The notes beneath the pieces are model-generated. The model did no database searches. It was not told where the DNA came from and saw nothing but the letters and a program-made list of their open reading frames with translations. From Cerioporus squamosus (taxonomy: Eukaryota > Basidiomycota > Agaricomycetes > Polyporales > Polyporaceae): a DNA stretch of 64,000 bases. Position numbers and translations under genes: made by a program. Positions 1 through 11,547 of the stretch are shown one piece after another; position 1 is the first letter of the stretch; each line of letters starts with the position of its first letter. Location of the stretch: positions 62,001 to 126,000 of the forward strand of contig JABYQS010000014.1 of NCBI GenBank assembly GCA_022592435.1, given 5' to 3'.

Positions 1-258
1 CTGCCGGTTCCTCTGGTACGGCTACCACCCCTACCGGCAGCGGCACCACCTCCAAGGCCTCGGGCACCAACAGCGGCTCTGGCACCTCGTCGTAAGTCCT
101 TGCAACCGCGCGGTATGGCTAGTCACGTATACTGACTTCATCACAGAACCGCTAGTGCGACTGGTGGCTCTTCAGGAAGCAACGGCGCCATGTCCAACGC
201 CGCCTCTGCGGGCGTCGTTGGCATCATTGGTGCCGTCGCCGCTGCTCTCCTTGCTTGA
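1..258 (+). CDS. GPI-anchored Ser/Thr/Gly-rich secreted protein, 3' end only
   Basis: Only the C-terminus is in the window. Exon 1 (to 91) and exon 2 (147-258) join in frame across a GTAAGT...ACAG intron (92-146). The visible protein is low-complexity Ser, Thr, Gly and Ala, then a small-residue stretch and a terminal hydrophobic tail rich in Val, Ile and Ala that ends at the stop. Small residues followed by a hydrophobic tail without a charged end are the usual GPI-attachment signal of fungal wall or membrane proteins. The catalytic or binding part lies upstream of the window, so the family cannot be named. Confidence 0.75.
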
Positions 259-986
259 GCGTGCACGTATTCTCGTCGGCCGTTGGGCTTCAAAACGAGT
301 AGATCGCATGACGTCGGCGCTACGCTTCGAACCGCTGCTGTGCTGCCTGCCACGCAGAGACTTTGCTTCAGGCCACCCCAGACTGATAGCCCACCCTCCT
401 TCCGTACGCTATCACACCACTTACCCCGTGTTCTCCTTATTCCCATCTCTACCTACCTTCTACCGGCTCGATCTGTACCGATCCTTGCTAATTGCGCTTC
501 AGCTGCATGGACTGCGTCTTTTTACGTAGTTGCTTCTGTTGTGTCCTTTGCTTTGCGTGTGAACTCTCTAGGCTTCTTAGGACCGGTGTTGTAGCGGTTG
601 ATACAGTATACCTGCAATGAACGCTATGATCCTCTCCGAGCGTGCGGTCTTGTAATAGCACATCTCATTGCAAGCCTGCACCTCAGACCTCATCCAAATA
701 ACGAGATATGTTCAGATCTCCCTCCATTTCCATCGTCCTCGGCCTTCCTGAGTATTGCACATGTCGTTGCTTGCTGACCTGCAGGAGCCCTTGTTTGCCA
801 CTCGGAGTCGCAGCAGGCCTGCAGCCATGTGGCGCGCTGTGACATCCGCGTGACAGGTCGCGCTTGAACGCGTCCGGGCGCTTCGACGCGTTCTTGTCTG
901 AGTACCTCACCGTCACTCAGCTCGTCCTCCATTTCTTGCGAGCTCTTCACAGCCATCTCAGAACCACTATTAAAGGATAGGCCATC
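259..986. other. Intergenic, no gene seen
   Basis: This gap holds the 3' flank of the GPI-anchored gene and the promoter of the RNase H2 gene. Short overlapping frames on both strands lack family motifs and plausible splice structure. I see no RNA gene. Confidence 0.6.
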
Positions 987-2352
987 ATGAAGCTATCTCT
1001 AGAAAGCACCCAGGTGGAGGCACCTCTCGGCATCCCATCCATCGCCGACCCGTCCGTGCCGCTCACGGAGTCGTACACGTACCACTCACCGACGCCGACG
1101 GGCGAGGGACCGTACATTCTCGGGGTTGATGAGGCGGGGAGAGGGCCCGTGCTGGGCCCGATGGTGTACGGCGTGGCGTACTGCCCGGTGGCGTACAAGG
1201 AGCAGCTGGAACAGCTCGGGTTCGCCGGTGAGTGACTGTACTGGCACGGCGTGTTCTCGTTCTCGACGTTTTGAGGGTGAGGGTCGTGGGCTAACGTGGT
1301 GTGTATGAACGCGTACCAGACTCGAAGACGTTGACTGCGCAGGTGCGCGCGAACTTGTTGGAGACGTTGGGCTCCGACCCTGCGAACCTCGGCTGGTCTG
1401 TTCGTGTCCTCAGGTCAGTACTCAGTACTCAGTCGCGCATACCCTTCCCTTCCCCTCCCGTGCCTCCATCCTCCCGAACACGCGAGCCTGACCACGCCAC
1501 CGTCCCATCCCCAGCCCCAAGTGCATCTCCGCAGGCATGCTCCGCCGCCCGCCCACGAACCTGAACCAGCAAGCGCAAAACGCGACGGTGCTGCTCATCC
1601 GCGAGGTGCTCGCGCGCGGGCTGCAGCTCGCGCACGTGTACGTCGATGCGCTGGGGAAGACGACGACGTACGAGGCGTACCTGTCCGCGCTCTTCCCCGG
1701 CATCGGGTTCACCGTGCAGGCGAAGGCGGACCAGACGTTCAAGATCGTGGGCGCGGCGAGCGTCGCGGCGAAGGTCACGCGCGATGCGTGGGTCGAGGGG
1801 TGGGTGTATGAGGAGGACGCGCCGCCCGTGAATTGCGCGGGGGGAGTAAAGGCGAGGTTGTTCCAGCAGCCTGGGCGTGTTGGGGAGGATGTGGAGATGG
1901 AGGCGGGGGTGGAGAACAAGACGGAGGCGGAGGGCTTCAAGGGCGAGGGCAAGTGGGTGGAGAAGACTGGGAGCGGGTATCCGTCTGGTATGTCTCGTCT
2001 CGTTCGTCCTTGCTGGACGGGAGCGGTCTGTCTGACGTTGTGCAGACCCAAACACCCAGGCATGGATCAGGAGCTCGCTGGAGCCGACATTCGGGTACCC
2101 CTCGTTTGCACGCTTTTCTTGGGCGACAATAAAGGTTGTCCTCGAGAAGGATGCGCATCCTGTCGAATGGTACGCACCCTCCTCCCGTCCGTGTCTCGCC
2201 CAGGGAACATCTACTCATGCGTGCATGCAAATGGCAGGATCGACGACGGACAAGCATCCCTGATGCACGCCTTCGTCAATCCCACAGGGCGCGACAAGGA
2301 CAGGTGCGCCGTCACGAAAGACTTGCACCTCACGAGCGTAGGCACGCTATAG
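987..2352 (+). CDS. Ribonuclease H2 catalytic subunit A
   Basis: This enzyme cleaves RNA in RNA-DNA hybrids and starts removal of ribonucleotides misincorporated in DNA, as the catalytic part of the nuclear RNase H2 complex. Coding exons are 987-1227, 1320-1413, 1515-1987, 2046-2169 and 2238-2352, giving 348 residues. The first motif (G-V-D-E-A-G-R-G-P) provides Asp48 and Glu49. The Y-V-D-A segment gives Asp156, and K-A-D-Q-T-F, followed by a [11 protein letters not shown] helix, gives Asp184, so the whole DEDD active site is present. An acidic and Gly-rich insert precedes the last 80 residues, which contain the W-I-R-S...P-S and T-I-K blocks of the family. Length is close to that of yeast and human RNase H2A. 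Long antisense frames lie opposite exon 3 and look like shadows of GC-rich codons. Confidence 0.95.
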
Positions 2353-2515
2353 CGTCCATCGTCACATCATACCATCTCCATTACGTCGACCGAGTCCATC
2401 TAATGTACATGTACTGTAATCATGAGTGTATTTGTAGCAGAACCGCATACATCGGTTGCAGCATCCCAAGGCGACGCTGTGAAAGGAACCGGAGGTGTAC
2501 ACTGCAGGTGCGGAG

Positions 2516-5399
2516 CTACCGCCTCTTGGGCGGTGGAGTGCCCTGGGGCTCTCCAGCAGCCTTCCGCTTGCTGCCCAACCCGATGACGACCTTCGACCTC
2601 TCTGCTGGAACGGGCGTGCCCTCCTTCGGCGTCTCGGTCTCCGCGACGGTCGATATGCGCGAGAAGCCTGGGCGTGGTGCAGGGGACCCGTTCGCCGACG
2701 TGCCAGGAGCTGGGCTCCCGTTCGCCATGGGCGCGGGCAGGGTCATGAACCCGGTAGAGTCGAGCTGGGGAGTCGCGTCCTTCCCGGTCTGCTTCTTCTT
2801 GTTCTTCTTCTCCGTCTTGCCCTTCGAGAGCGGCTGGCTGTCGAGGAACTCGGAGGCTTGTGGGACAGCTCTGTGGACAGAACAGTCAGCATACGGATGC
2901 GAGCGCAGTGCACGGGAGAAGAAACTAACCCTCTGTTGCCCACAGAGAGCACGAAGTGCGCCTGGCCCGTCTTCTCCTGGCGGATCTGGAACGCCTGGTT
3001 CATGCTGAGAGGCGTGTCGCCGCTCGCCATCGCCTCCTTCTTGCGCTCCTCCGCGATCTTCTTCAGCCGCTTCTCCGTCTTGGCCTTGCCCGAGCCCTTG
3101 CCGTGGAACTTGTGTGAGAGCGCCTTCCACGCCTCCTTCGGCGTGAGCTCGCGCCCGAACTCATCGTAGTACACGATGTTCACGTCGGGCTTGTAATTCT
3201 TGTACGCCTCGAGGTTCTGGCGCGCCTCCTGCTGCTCGCGCACGCGGTTCTCGTACTCGCGCGTCGCCTGGTCCTTGTTCCCGCCCCGCATCTTCGCGCG
3301 CTCGAGCTCGCGCTGCGCGACCATCCGCCGGTAGTCCGCGAGCCAGAGGTCGCGCTGCAGCTGCACGCGCTCGCGCTCAGCCTGGTCCGAGCTCGGTTTC
3401 GCGAGGACGCCTTGCTGCCGGAGGATGTTGAGCGTCGCGGCCATGCCCTGCCCAAACGTCTGCTCGACGGAGGTGCCGACGGGCGCATCAGCCTCCCCGC
3501 TGGCCTGCGCCTGCTCCATCTCCTCCGCCTGTTTGATGGCGCTCTCGATGGCGTTGAGCATTGCCTCCTCGTCCTCCTCTTCCTTCACGACCACTTCGCC
3601 GGCTTCGATCTCTTCCATCGGGTGGTCGCGCTCTTCGGTCTTCGCGCGAGCTGGAGGTGCAGAGAGTTGTCTTGAAGGCTCTCGTGACTTTGCACGGTTC
3701 AGAGACGGCTCGACTGGTTCCTTCTTCACCGCCGTGGGGTCATATGTGATAGCGCGAACAAACTCCGAGGTATCGTCGATGGTCAGACCGCCTTCACCGT
3801 CGTCATCGTCATCCTCGACCATGATGACGTCCCTGGCTTCCGACTTCGCTCGTTGCTCAGCGACTAGAGAAAAAGTATATTGAGTATACATAACGAATGT
3901 TTGCGGGGATACGTACTCTGCTTCGCAATCTCTTCTGGCGACAGTTTCTTGGGCTTGTGGAGCTTTGCGCGCCGAGAGCGTGCAAGAGCAGCTTGCAGCT
4001 CGTCATCGTCTACAAAGTTCGCATCCAGATTACGTGGGCGGGGAACGATGGGCTTCTCGTCTACCTGCATCTGGTCTTCGCCACTCACTGGAGGGATGTC
4101 GGATTCATCAGTGTTGACGCGACGAGACGGCCGCTTCTTCTTCGTCTGCGATAAATGTTAGTCGGTACTTCATGGGGAACGATGCAGGCGTACCTTGGGC
4201 TTCTTGAACCCGACGTCGCCAGGCTGAAGATAATCGGCTGACTCCAAGTTCTCTGCAAGGCATGATCAGAGTGAGGTGAGTCATCACGACTACAGCCACG
4301 TACTGGCGTAGTCGATGGACAGCAATGACTTGTTGACGGAAACACTCCCAGAATCCTCCTCCTTCTTTGCTCGGGAGCTGAGCGTCGAACTGCCCAGTCG
4401 GAAGCCCTAATCAAAGGTCATGAGCAGACGACAAGAGGAGACAGGTTGGTCCTGTTACTCACTGTTTCCTTGGAGCCTTCCAGGAACTCATCGTACTTGG
4501 ACAATACTGCCCGTTTCATCCCTGCAGCACCCGGGGCGAACTCCTCATCGTCATAGCCCGTGTAGTCTCGCCGCTTGATCTTCAGCTCCTGATTCTTCTT
4601 CTCTCGCTCTCGCTCGGCCAGGTCGATGTTCTGAAGTTCATCCTCTGGGCGGTTACTCGTGAGTCAGGGCCTGCGGAATGGCACACAAGGGTACACACCT
4701 TCATTGTCCAATATACGGCTATCCTTCAGCGTAAGGATGCGGGCTTCGCCTTCCTCCATTCCCTCAAAGTCATGGCTAACCTTAATACCCTCAAGGTCCT
4801 CTGTGAGAGGAGCAGTGTGAGTTAGCACACTCGAAACAACAGCGAGAGCGACGCACTTTCGGTGTAGTCGTCCTGGAAGGCCTTGTCCATGGCCTCCAGC
4901 TCCTCCTGCCTCTTCTTCGCCAACTCCTTCTCCTTCTTCTTGCTCCGCTTGAGCCACTTCAGGGTGTCGTCTACATCCCCGTCGGCATCACCGAGAGTTG
5001 TGCCCTTGAGCTTTGCGTTGAGCTCCCGCTTGTTCCTTACCCTACAAAGAGCGCCGAATGAGCATTATGCTCTTGCCGCAGGAGGACGCGGCCTGAGCTG
5101 GCCAGGAGAAGTAGAAGCATTTGTGTGGACAGGCAAGCGAACGCTACTTACTTGGCAATGCGGTCTTGGATAGCCCTACAGAGTAAAGGAGGTCAAGCAC
5201 ACCAAACAGCATGAGCTACAAGCAAGACGTACTTGGCTTCACGGTCCTTCGCTTCCCGCTCGCGCTGCTTAGCATAGTTATCCTCTGCTAGCTTCTCAGT
5301 GTCGGTTGCGGGACCCTTGTCGTCCGTGAGCGGCTTGAGACCAAGAGAGATACGGATCTTGTTGGTCTCTTCCAAGCTTATGCTCTCTTCCATAGACAT
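2516..5399 (-). CDS. U4/U6.U5 tri-snRNP protein SART1/Snu66
   Basis: A structural component of the spliceosomal tri-snRNP in the nucleus, needed for pre-mRNA splicing. Ten coding exons on the minus strand (5399-5233, 5175-5152, 5041-4857, 4800-4699, 4644-4463, 4406-4304, 4252-4194, 4145-3917, 3863-2930, 2870-2516) join in frame to 779 residues. Family marks are an N-terminal S-L-E-E-T-N-K-I-R block, the D-D-T-L-K-W-L-K-R-S-K-K basic segment, I-L-T-L-K-D, V-G-F-K-K-P-K, and near the C-terminus W-K-A-L-S-H-K-F-H-G-K-G-S-G-K with M-N-Q-A-F-Q. The short second exon (24 bases) is supported by both frame and sequence. The ATG at 5399 precedes a conserved start; an ATG two codons downstream is equally possible. 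It shares a 157-base divergent promoter with the Sgd1/NOM1 gene. Confidence 0.93.
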
Positions 5400-5556
5400 G
5401 GCGGCAGCAAGAGGATAATCAATGAACAAGCGGTGAAAAGGAGGTGGGAGGTGGTGGCGGAAGGAAGCAGAGAGGGCGGTCCCGACGTCGTCGCTACAGT
5501 GCACTGACAAAGAAGCGCCGGCGCATATTGCGGCCGCGCGCAGAGCCACGAAATTC
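5400..5556. promoter_or_regulatory. Short bidirectional promoter, SART1 / SGD1
   Basis: Only 157 bases separate the start codons of two divergent genes, one for splicing and one for ribosome biogenesis. The interval must contain both promoters and both 5' leaders. No TATA box is obvious. Co-regulation is an inference from the spacing. Confidence 0.6.
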
Positions 5557-8500
5557 ATGCCTTCTCGCAGCTACACTGGTCCCTCGCTCCCCCAGTCCCT
5601 CCTCGAGGAGATCGCAGGACAAAACAGTGCGTAGCAATTGCGTGTTACATGCTCGCCAGCTAATGCGTCGCTCGCAGACTCCGGCCACAAGCACAAGCGC
5701 AAAGGCGGGCAGCAGCTCTCGAGAAAAGAGGCTCGGAAGCAGGCTCGAGACGGCCGTAAGCAGCGCAAGGCACAATACTTCGCTGCCACACCGAACAACA
5801 AGCCTCAGCCAAATGGGAAGAGACACGCGGAAGATGATCATGCAGACTCCCCCCAGCGCAAGAAGGCAAAGTTAACTACCGCCGAGCCCACCGCCGTCCC
5901 TCGTCCGCCTGCTTTGAAGAGTGCGGTTAAAAGAGAGGTACCGAAGGCCGGCGTTAAGACGAAACCGAAGACTGCCCTGGAGAAGCTGGTGGAACGCAGA
6001 GAAAGGCCCATCTCTTCAAGACGGCAGTCGAAGACTTTGCCAGGAGTTCTGCCTCGCACTCCTCAAGAAGAGGAGGAAGATGCATACATTGCATACTTGG
6101 AACGCAAGCTGGGTTATGTGAAGGGTGGCAAACGGACTGCAGACTATGGGCTCGGGGATGAGGAAGACGGGCTTGGCGGTGCGTACGTTTGCTGCGGGAA
6201 GTGGACTTGAGTGACTAATCGAACCCGGCACTTCCAGATCTACTCCGAGACCTGGATACACTGGAGACATCCATACCGGCAGCACCTCTTGTAAGTGGAC
6301 GCGTACACAGGGCTCATTTTATTATGATTTAACGTTCTCACAGGAGGACGAGGACGAAGACGATGAGGATATGGACGACGATGGAGAAGTGGAGGACAGT
6401 GATGAGGAAGACGATGAGGAGCTTGGGGAGGAAGAAGAGCTCGAAGATGAGGACATGAGCGAACAACTCGGGTCTGAGGAAGAGGAAATAGCGGATGAAG
6501 GGGAGAATGAAGACGAATGGCATGGTCTCGGGGGCGGCTCCGAAAGTGAGGAGGTTTCCATCGACCGCACCGAGGCACAGAACGAGGCCGTTACTGCACC
6601 GCAGGCATCTGCGTCAGGTAAGTATCACGATTCTCCAGTTCCAGAAGCAACGCTCACCCGAGATCCAGCACCGAAGTATGTTCCTCCTCACCTTCGGAAA
6701 CGCGCGGAGGCCGAGAGCACACAGGTCTCGGAAGCGCAGCTCAAGCTCACGCGACAGTTGAAAGGTCTTCTGAATCGGTACGTACAATACCAGAACAGCC
6801 TCCGGTACAGGTGCTGACCGTGAGTATAGTATGAGCGAGCAGAACATCGCATCTATCGTAGATGGCGTTGAGGAAATATATCGCAACAACCGAAGACATG
6901 GTACGCTGTCATCTTCAGCGTCCGTTCGAAATGCGCGCTCATCATGCCTCTCCAGACGTCACGGAAACACTGACGAAACTCATAGTCGACGGTATATCCT
7001 CACATTCGATGCTTTTGGATCAGTACGTCGTGCTGCACGCTGCCTTCGTAGCTGCGCTGCACAAGCTCGTGGGGATTGAGTTTGGTGAGTAGCTGGCTGA
7101 CTTCCCGCCATTTTTCCAAGTGTTGACTCTCGTGCATAGCTGCATTCTTCGTCCAGCATGTCGTCACATCGTACGACAGCCACTTCGCTGCACTCCCCGA
7201 CGCGCAACCACAACCGGCCGGTGACGCCCCCGCATCCGACGAGGCCATTGGCAAGGAGTGTTCCAACCTCGTCGTGCTGCTCTCGGAGCTCTACAACTTC
7301 CAGGTGATCTCCTGCGTACTCATGTACGACATCATCCGCGCGTTGCTCGATGGAGACCTCACGGAGTTCAAGGTGGAACTACTACTGAAGGTGGCAAGGA
7401 GTGCGTCTTCCTGTGTATAGGCGCGCCACACCCAGTCCCTAACCGTTATGTGCGTCAGACTCGGGACAGCAACTCAGACAGGACGACCCTACGGCCCTGA
7501 AGAGCATCATCCAAATCGTCCATTCCAAAATCCCACAGGACACGTCTGCTCTTAGTTCTCGCACGCGTTTCATGGTCGAAACACTCGGCAACCTCAAGAA
7601 CAACAAGGTCAAGAAGGCAGCAGGGCAAGCGGCCGGCGGAGAGGCTGTGGAACGTATGAAAAAGTTCTTGTCTGGGCTCAGCAAGAAGCGTCACGGTACG
7701 CCATGCTCGGCGACCACACTGCTTTTCACCTGCTGACCGTCTTCGTGCGTTGACAGTCATGTCGCATGAGCCTCTTCGCGTATCGCTCCAAGACCTGCGC
7801 TCTGCGGAGACGAAGGGCAAGTGGTGGCTCGTCGGCGCAGCCTGGGGTGGTGACCCACTGGTCGAACGTCAGCAGGGTGCCCCGCAAGAGGTGACCACAC
7901 CAGCACCAGATGCGCCAGGCGAGAATGCGTTACTGAAGCTGGCGAAGAAGCAAGGTATGAACACAGACATCCGACGAGGCATCTTCGTGGTGCTCATGAG
8001 CAGCGATGTGCGTTTCATTCCGCTGCTTCACCTGCGGTAGGATGGCTAAATGTCGTGCTTCAGGACTACGCCGATGCTTGCGAGCGGCTCGCGCAGCTCA
8101 GGTTGACGGAGGTGCAGCAGCGGGAGATCATCCGAGTTATCCTGCATTGCTGCGGTAATGTACGTCCGTCCAATTTGTTCTCGCGAGATGCGCGTATGTT
8201 CCCGTGCTCACTGTCACGTTTTTCGCAGGAAAAGCAGTACAACCCGTACTACGTACTCGTCGGCCAGCAACTCTGCCGGCTCTCGCACTCGCACAAGATC
8301 ACGCTCCAGTTCTGCCTGTGGGACTTCCTCCGCGACCTGGGCGAGACGACCGTGGGCGGCGCGGAGATCCTGAAGAACCTCAGCGAGGACGAGCGCGCGG
8401 GCTTCAACGTCAAGTCCATCTCGAGCACGCGCATGCGCAACGTCGCACGTGCGTTCGGGTGGTGGATTGCCAAGGACTGCTGCACGCTCGCGATCCTCAA

Positions 8501-8804
8501 GCCGGTCGACTTCACCGTGCTCAAGCCGCAGGCGCAGGCGTTTATGAAGGAGCTGTTCACGCACGCGCTGGCGAACACGCAGCTCTCGACGCCGCTGCTC
8601 AGCTCCGAGAATCTGCCAACGACGCGGAACAAGGGTCCGCTGGAAGAGGTGTTCGTGAAGGGGGCGAAGATCGAGACTCTCGCGCTGGGGCTGGTGTACT
8701 TCATTCGGGAAGCCTTCAGAGGCGAGAGTGGATTCTTGAAGTGGGCGAGCCAGGTCGCGTTGGAGGTTCTCAGGAAGGGCGTGGATAGCGTCCCCGTGAT
8801 ATGA
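5557..8804 (+). CDS. Nucleolar MIF4G/MA3 protein, Sgd1/NOM1 family
   Basis: Nucleolar protein needed for 18S rRNA maturation and small-subunit assembly. Twelve coding exons (5557-5626, 5678-6178, 6238-6290, 6344-6617, 6669-6777, 6830-6900, 6956-7084, 7140-7400, 7459-7695, 7757-8007, 8064-8159, 8229-8804) give 875 residues. The N-terminus has the L-P-Q-S-L-L-E-E-I block and a Lys/Arg-rich nucleolar-type region. An unusually acidic stretch of Asp/Glu follows (6344-6560), then Y-V-P-P-H-L-R-K-R, which begins the MIF4G domain with G-K-E-C-S-N-L and L-Y-N-F-Q-V. The MA3 domain starts at W-W-L-V-G and includes M-N-T-D-I-R-R and E-K-Q-Y-N-P-Y-Y. Intron 4 (6618-6668) is 51 bases with no stop, so its removal is likely but not forced by the frame. 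Confidence 0.93.
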
Positions 8805-8858
8805 TACATGTACTGCACTTCTGCTGCTGCACTTCTACATGGAAGTCTCATCCTGGTG

Positions 8859-9862
8859 TCATGGTTTGCGGAATGCGACGGTTGAGTAGACATTCCCACT
8901 CTTTCCTCCAAAGGAGAATGTCGGCCACGGAACCCTCGAGCTAGCAGACATGAAGAGACAGGTCAAATCTCGCTCAAAGCAATTGCGACGGCGAACGTAC
9001 TGATACTCCAACCCGGTCTCTTCGTTCGCGAACTTGCTCTTCAGCTCGTCCTCGGTGAAGTTGCAGGCTTCGAATTGCACACCGCTTCAATGAGCGTAGC
9101 TCTACCAGGTCGCCAAGCTCACTCACAGGTGATGAGGAAGAATCCTCCAGGCTTCACAACGCGCCTGATCCTCGCGGGATACCTATCCACAGGGGCGCGG
9201 CCATCGTCGTCCTTCTCCGCAAGCGCGATCGCGTCGAACGTTCCCTTGTCGAGGACCAAGTCCCACAGCGCCACCGAGCCATCCCCAAGCTCTGCAGCCA
9301 TGCACTCCAATGGACGCACGTCCTCCATGAGGAAGTCGCACACCGCAAAGGCGATCTTATCCGCGCCCTGCAGCACCCGCGCAGTGCCCTCATCGTCATC
9401 TTCGTCCTCCGCTGGCTGCGCAGTGGACTTCGTCTTCGCGATCGACTCCGCAAGTTTTATAGCGTCTGCGCTGTAGTCAACGCCACACATCCTCTCGGGT
9501 GCATATCCTGCTTCGCACAGGGCGAAGAGGAGGTTCCCGTTGCCTGCGCCGACTTCGAGGATGAAGGGTGACGGGTTTGTTGGGACATTCTCGAGCGCCC
9601 AGTCTACCATCTTCTCCACGCTGTCCTCTCCAAACCTGGGGCGGATCGTGAGTGTAACTGCGTACGTGCAAGAAAGTGTGGGATTTGGGACGACACGGAC
9701 CAGACCTCGCCCTCATCCCCGATCTCCTCGAAGTTCGCCAGCTCAGAGGAGTAGACATCGTCCCAGCTACGATGGCTTGAGCATATAGCTTGAAGACCAT
9801 AGTTGACGGACTTACTGTTGCTTCGTTCCGAGCTTGGATGGCTGAAGATCGGTGGAGGACAT
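8859..9862 (-). CDS. Lysine methyltransferase of elongation factor eEF1A, Efm4/METTL10 type
   Basis: An S-adenosylmethionine-dependent cytosolic methyltransferase; Efm4 relatives methylate a lysine of eEF1A. Coding exons are 9862-9816, 9766-9701, 9635-9127, 9067-9001 and 8940-8859 (256 residues). The N-terminal K-L-G-T-K-Q-H-W-D-D-V-Y and I-G-D-E-G-E-V-W-F-G blocks typify this branch. Motif I is I-L-E-V-G-A-G-N-G. The D-L-V-L-D-K-G-T-F-D-A and V-V-K-P-G-G segments are the later class I methyltransferase motifs. The end, P-T-F-S-F-G-G, is also family-typical. The intron after the D-E-G-E-V block uses a GTCCGT donor and is fixed by the W-F-G-E junction. Confidence 0.9.
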
Positions 9863-10132
9863 CGCGGCAGGTGGCAAGGAAATTTTGCTTAGTCAGCAAT
9901 GCGAAGGTATAACCTTGTCTTGTGGCAGAGGTAGATGAGAAGAGCGTCCGCAGACGACGAGGAGGGGATGAGAATGGGGCTGGTATTATGCAACAGAGCA
10001 GTGTACATGATTAGGGGATGGGGTACGAGTACAGGGTAGACCTAGAAAGCAGACAACAACTGGGCACGAACGAATGAGACACGCGTGAGGGAAGATGAAG
10101 AGATCCACGTACTGTGCAAGACCAACGAACGA

Positions 10133-10509
10133 TCACCGCGCCCTCCCATCCTTGTCGAGCAGATCCTTGGCCTCGTTGATCTTACTTGCGAGATATGGTG
10201 AACCTCCGCGGTCTGGATGGTTCGCAAGCATGATTTGTCGGTGCGCGTCCTTCAGCTGCTTCTTGAGCTGCGCGCCGTCTCTGCCATAGGCCCTTCCTGT
10301 GAGTATTGCTCTGAGTATATCAAGGCCTATATTACTTACTTAAGACCAAGAATCTGGAGAGCCTCTTTCCGATCCATCTTTGCCTTGAAGCCGCCCTTAA
10401 CCCACTGCTCAGCAGCGTTCTTGCCACCCAGGATACCCCGGCGCATGAGTGAGCGTCCCGCGACTGCAGCAGCAATCGCCCCAACGCCAATGAGAATAGG
10501 TGTAGCCAT
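10133..10509 (-). CDS. Pam18/Tim14, J-protein of the mitochondrial import motor
   Basis: Pam18 stimulates the ATPase of mitochondrial Hsp70 at the TIM23 translocase. Two coding exons (10509-10340 and 10280-10133) give 105 residues. The start (M-A-T-P-I-L-I-G) leads into one membrane segment rich in Ala, Gly and Val. A matrix part follows with [18 protein letters not shown] and a short J domain whose H-P-D triad is at residues 78-80, followed by [15 protein letters not shown]. The splice acceptor was chosen as GGCAG at 10281 because it alone restores the J-domain frame. A longer in-frame extension of Ser/Asp codons exists upstream but is unlikely to be translated. Confidence 0.93.
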
Positions 10510-11547
10510 GGATGAGGAGGACGATGAAGATGAAGAGTCAGAGGACATGCAACGGGAGGTGGTGGTCCAACTTCCAAGGGAGAACACTCGGAGGCGCCCG
10601 ATGACTACTGACTTTCGAGCTCGCGTTGAGCGCCTCCGGACCCTTCCTCGACTCCGAGTCGCCGTTATGTAGAGTAGTACCCTGCTACCTGGGTACATAT
10701 GTCGGGGGACTGAAATGGTCTACCAAGTCATTCTCACTGGAATTGATACTGCCAAGCTCTTGGGGCCTGCTTTTCTCACATCGACACGATACCACACTCG
10801 GTCTGGCCATAGCAGCAAGCTCTAGTTGCGCAGTATAGTTCCGCTGCAGCACCGTAGCTGCCTATAGCTATTGGGCCTCCGAGGATGATGGTACCTGTGG
10901 AACTACGGTCAAGAAGTATACTCACAGTCTCAGTCGCTGAATCTTGCGCAGCTCCAAGCCCACCTATCCCGAGTACGATCCGACTACCGTCTGAGGGCTG
11001 CTGGATGCGGAGATGGCATCCAGCTCTTGAAGCTGCCCGCCGACGACATGAGTCGCAACCTTGTCTAATGCCACCATCATGAACGCGTCCTCCCGCCACT
11101 CGTCGTTGCAAAGGCCATATGGACAGTATGTCGGGTTCATGCGCATGTACCGCGGCGTCTTAGTGGCATCATGTTGGCATCCGCTTGGCCGATCCTGCTT
11201 TTGTGCGGTAGATACAATCGATCGAATGCATATGCAGGATGTATCAAACGGAGAATTGTCAGCGAATGCTGCGGTAGGTGTTTGAGCTCAAACAAGGACC
11301 GCTTCGCAGCGTTTGTCGTCAGGGTCGTGCTTATCGTTGTTCATATATGTGGCCTAGGTAACTGCAGGGATCCAGACTGCCCGCATTGTGACCCAAGATG
11401 TCTTTGCTTCTCGGTGCTTCCTGCATACACGCCTTGTCCTCAAGGCCACCCTGCGAACCACCCGGCTCGCGTTCGCTATATACCGCACCACACCCGAGAC
11501 GACTCCTTCATCCTGGCGGCTTGTCCTGTACCAAACCATCCGCCACC
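10510..11547. other. Intergenic with one doubtful small reading frame
   Basis: A kilobase without a recognisable gene. On the minus strand near 11146-10776, two overlapping frames have a protein-like composition with several Cys residues (for example Y-C-P-Y-G-L-C-N-D-E-W). They could be exons of a small unknown gene or a gene remnant. I cannot build a complete start-to-stop model. The right end is the promoter and leader of the helicase, whose ATG lies in a perfect CCACCATG context. Confidence 0.4.

Noticed and set aside
1422..2063. Two minus-strand open frames of more than 200 codons opposite RNase H2 exon 3
   Set aside because: They mirror a GC-rich, well-supported sense gene, have Arg/Pro/Thr-heavy composition and no family motif.
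6240..6578. Minus-strand Ser-rich and Pro/His-rich frames
   Set aside because: They are the reverse complement of the Asp/Glu-rich region of the Sgd1/NOM1 gene.
10510..10550. N-terminal Ser/Asp extension of Pam18
   Set aside because: In frame, but Pam18 proteins start just before the membrane segment and the Ser run would spoil mitochondrial targeting.
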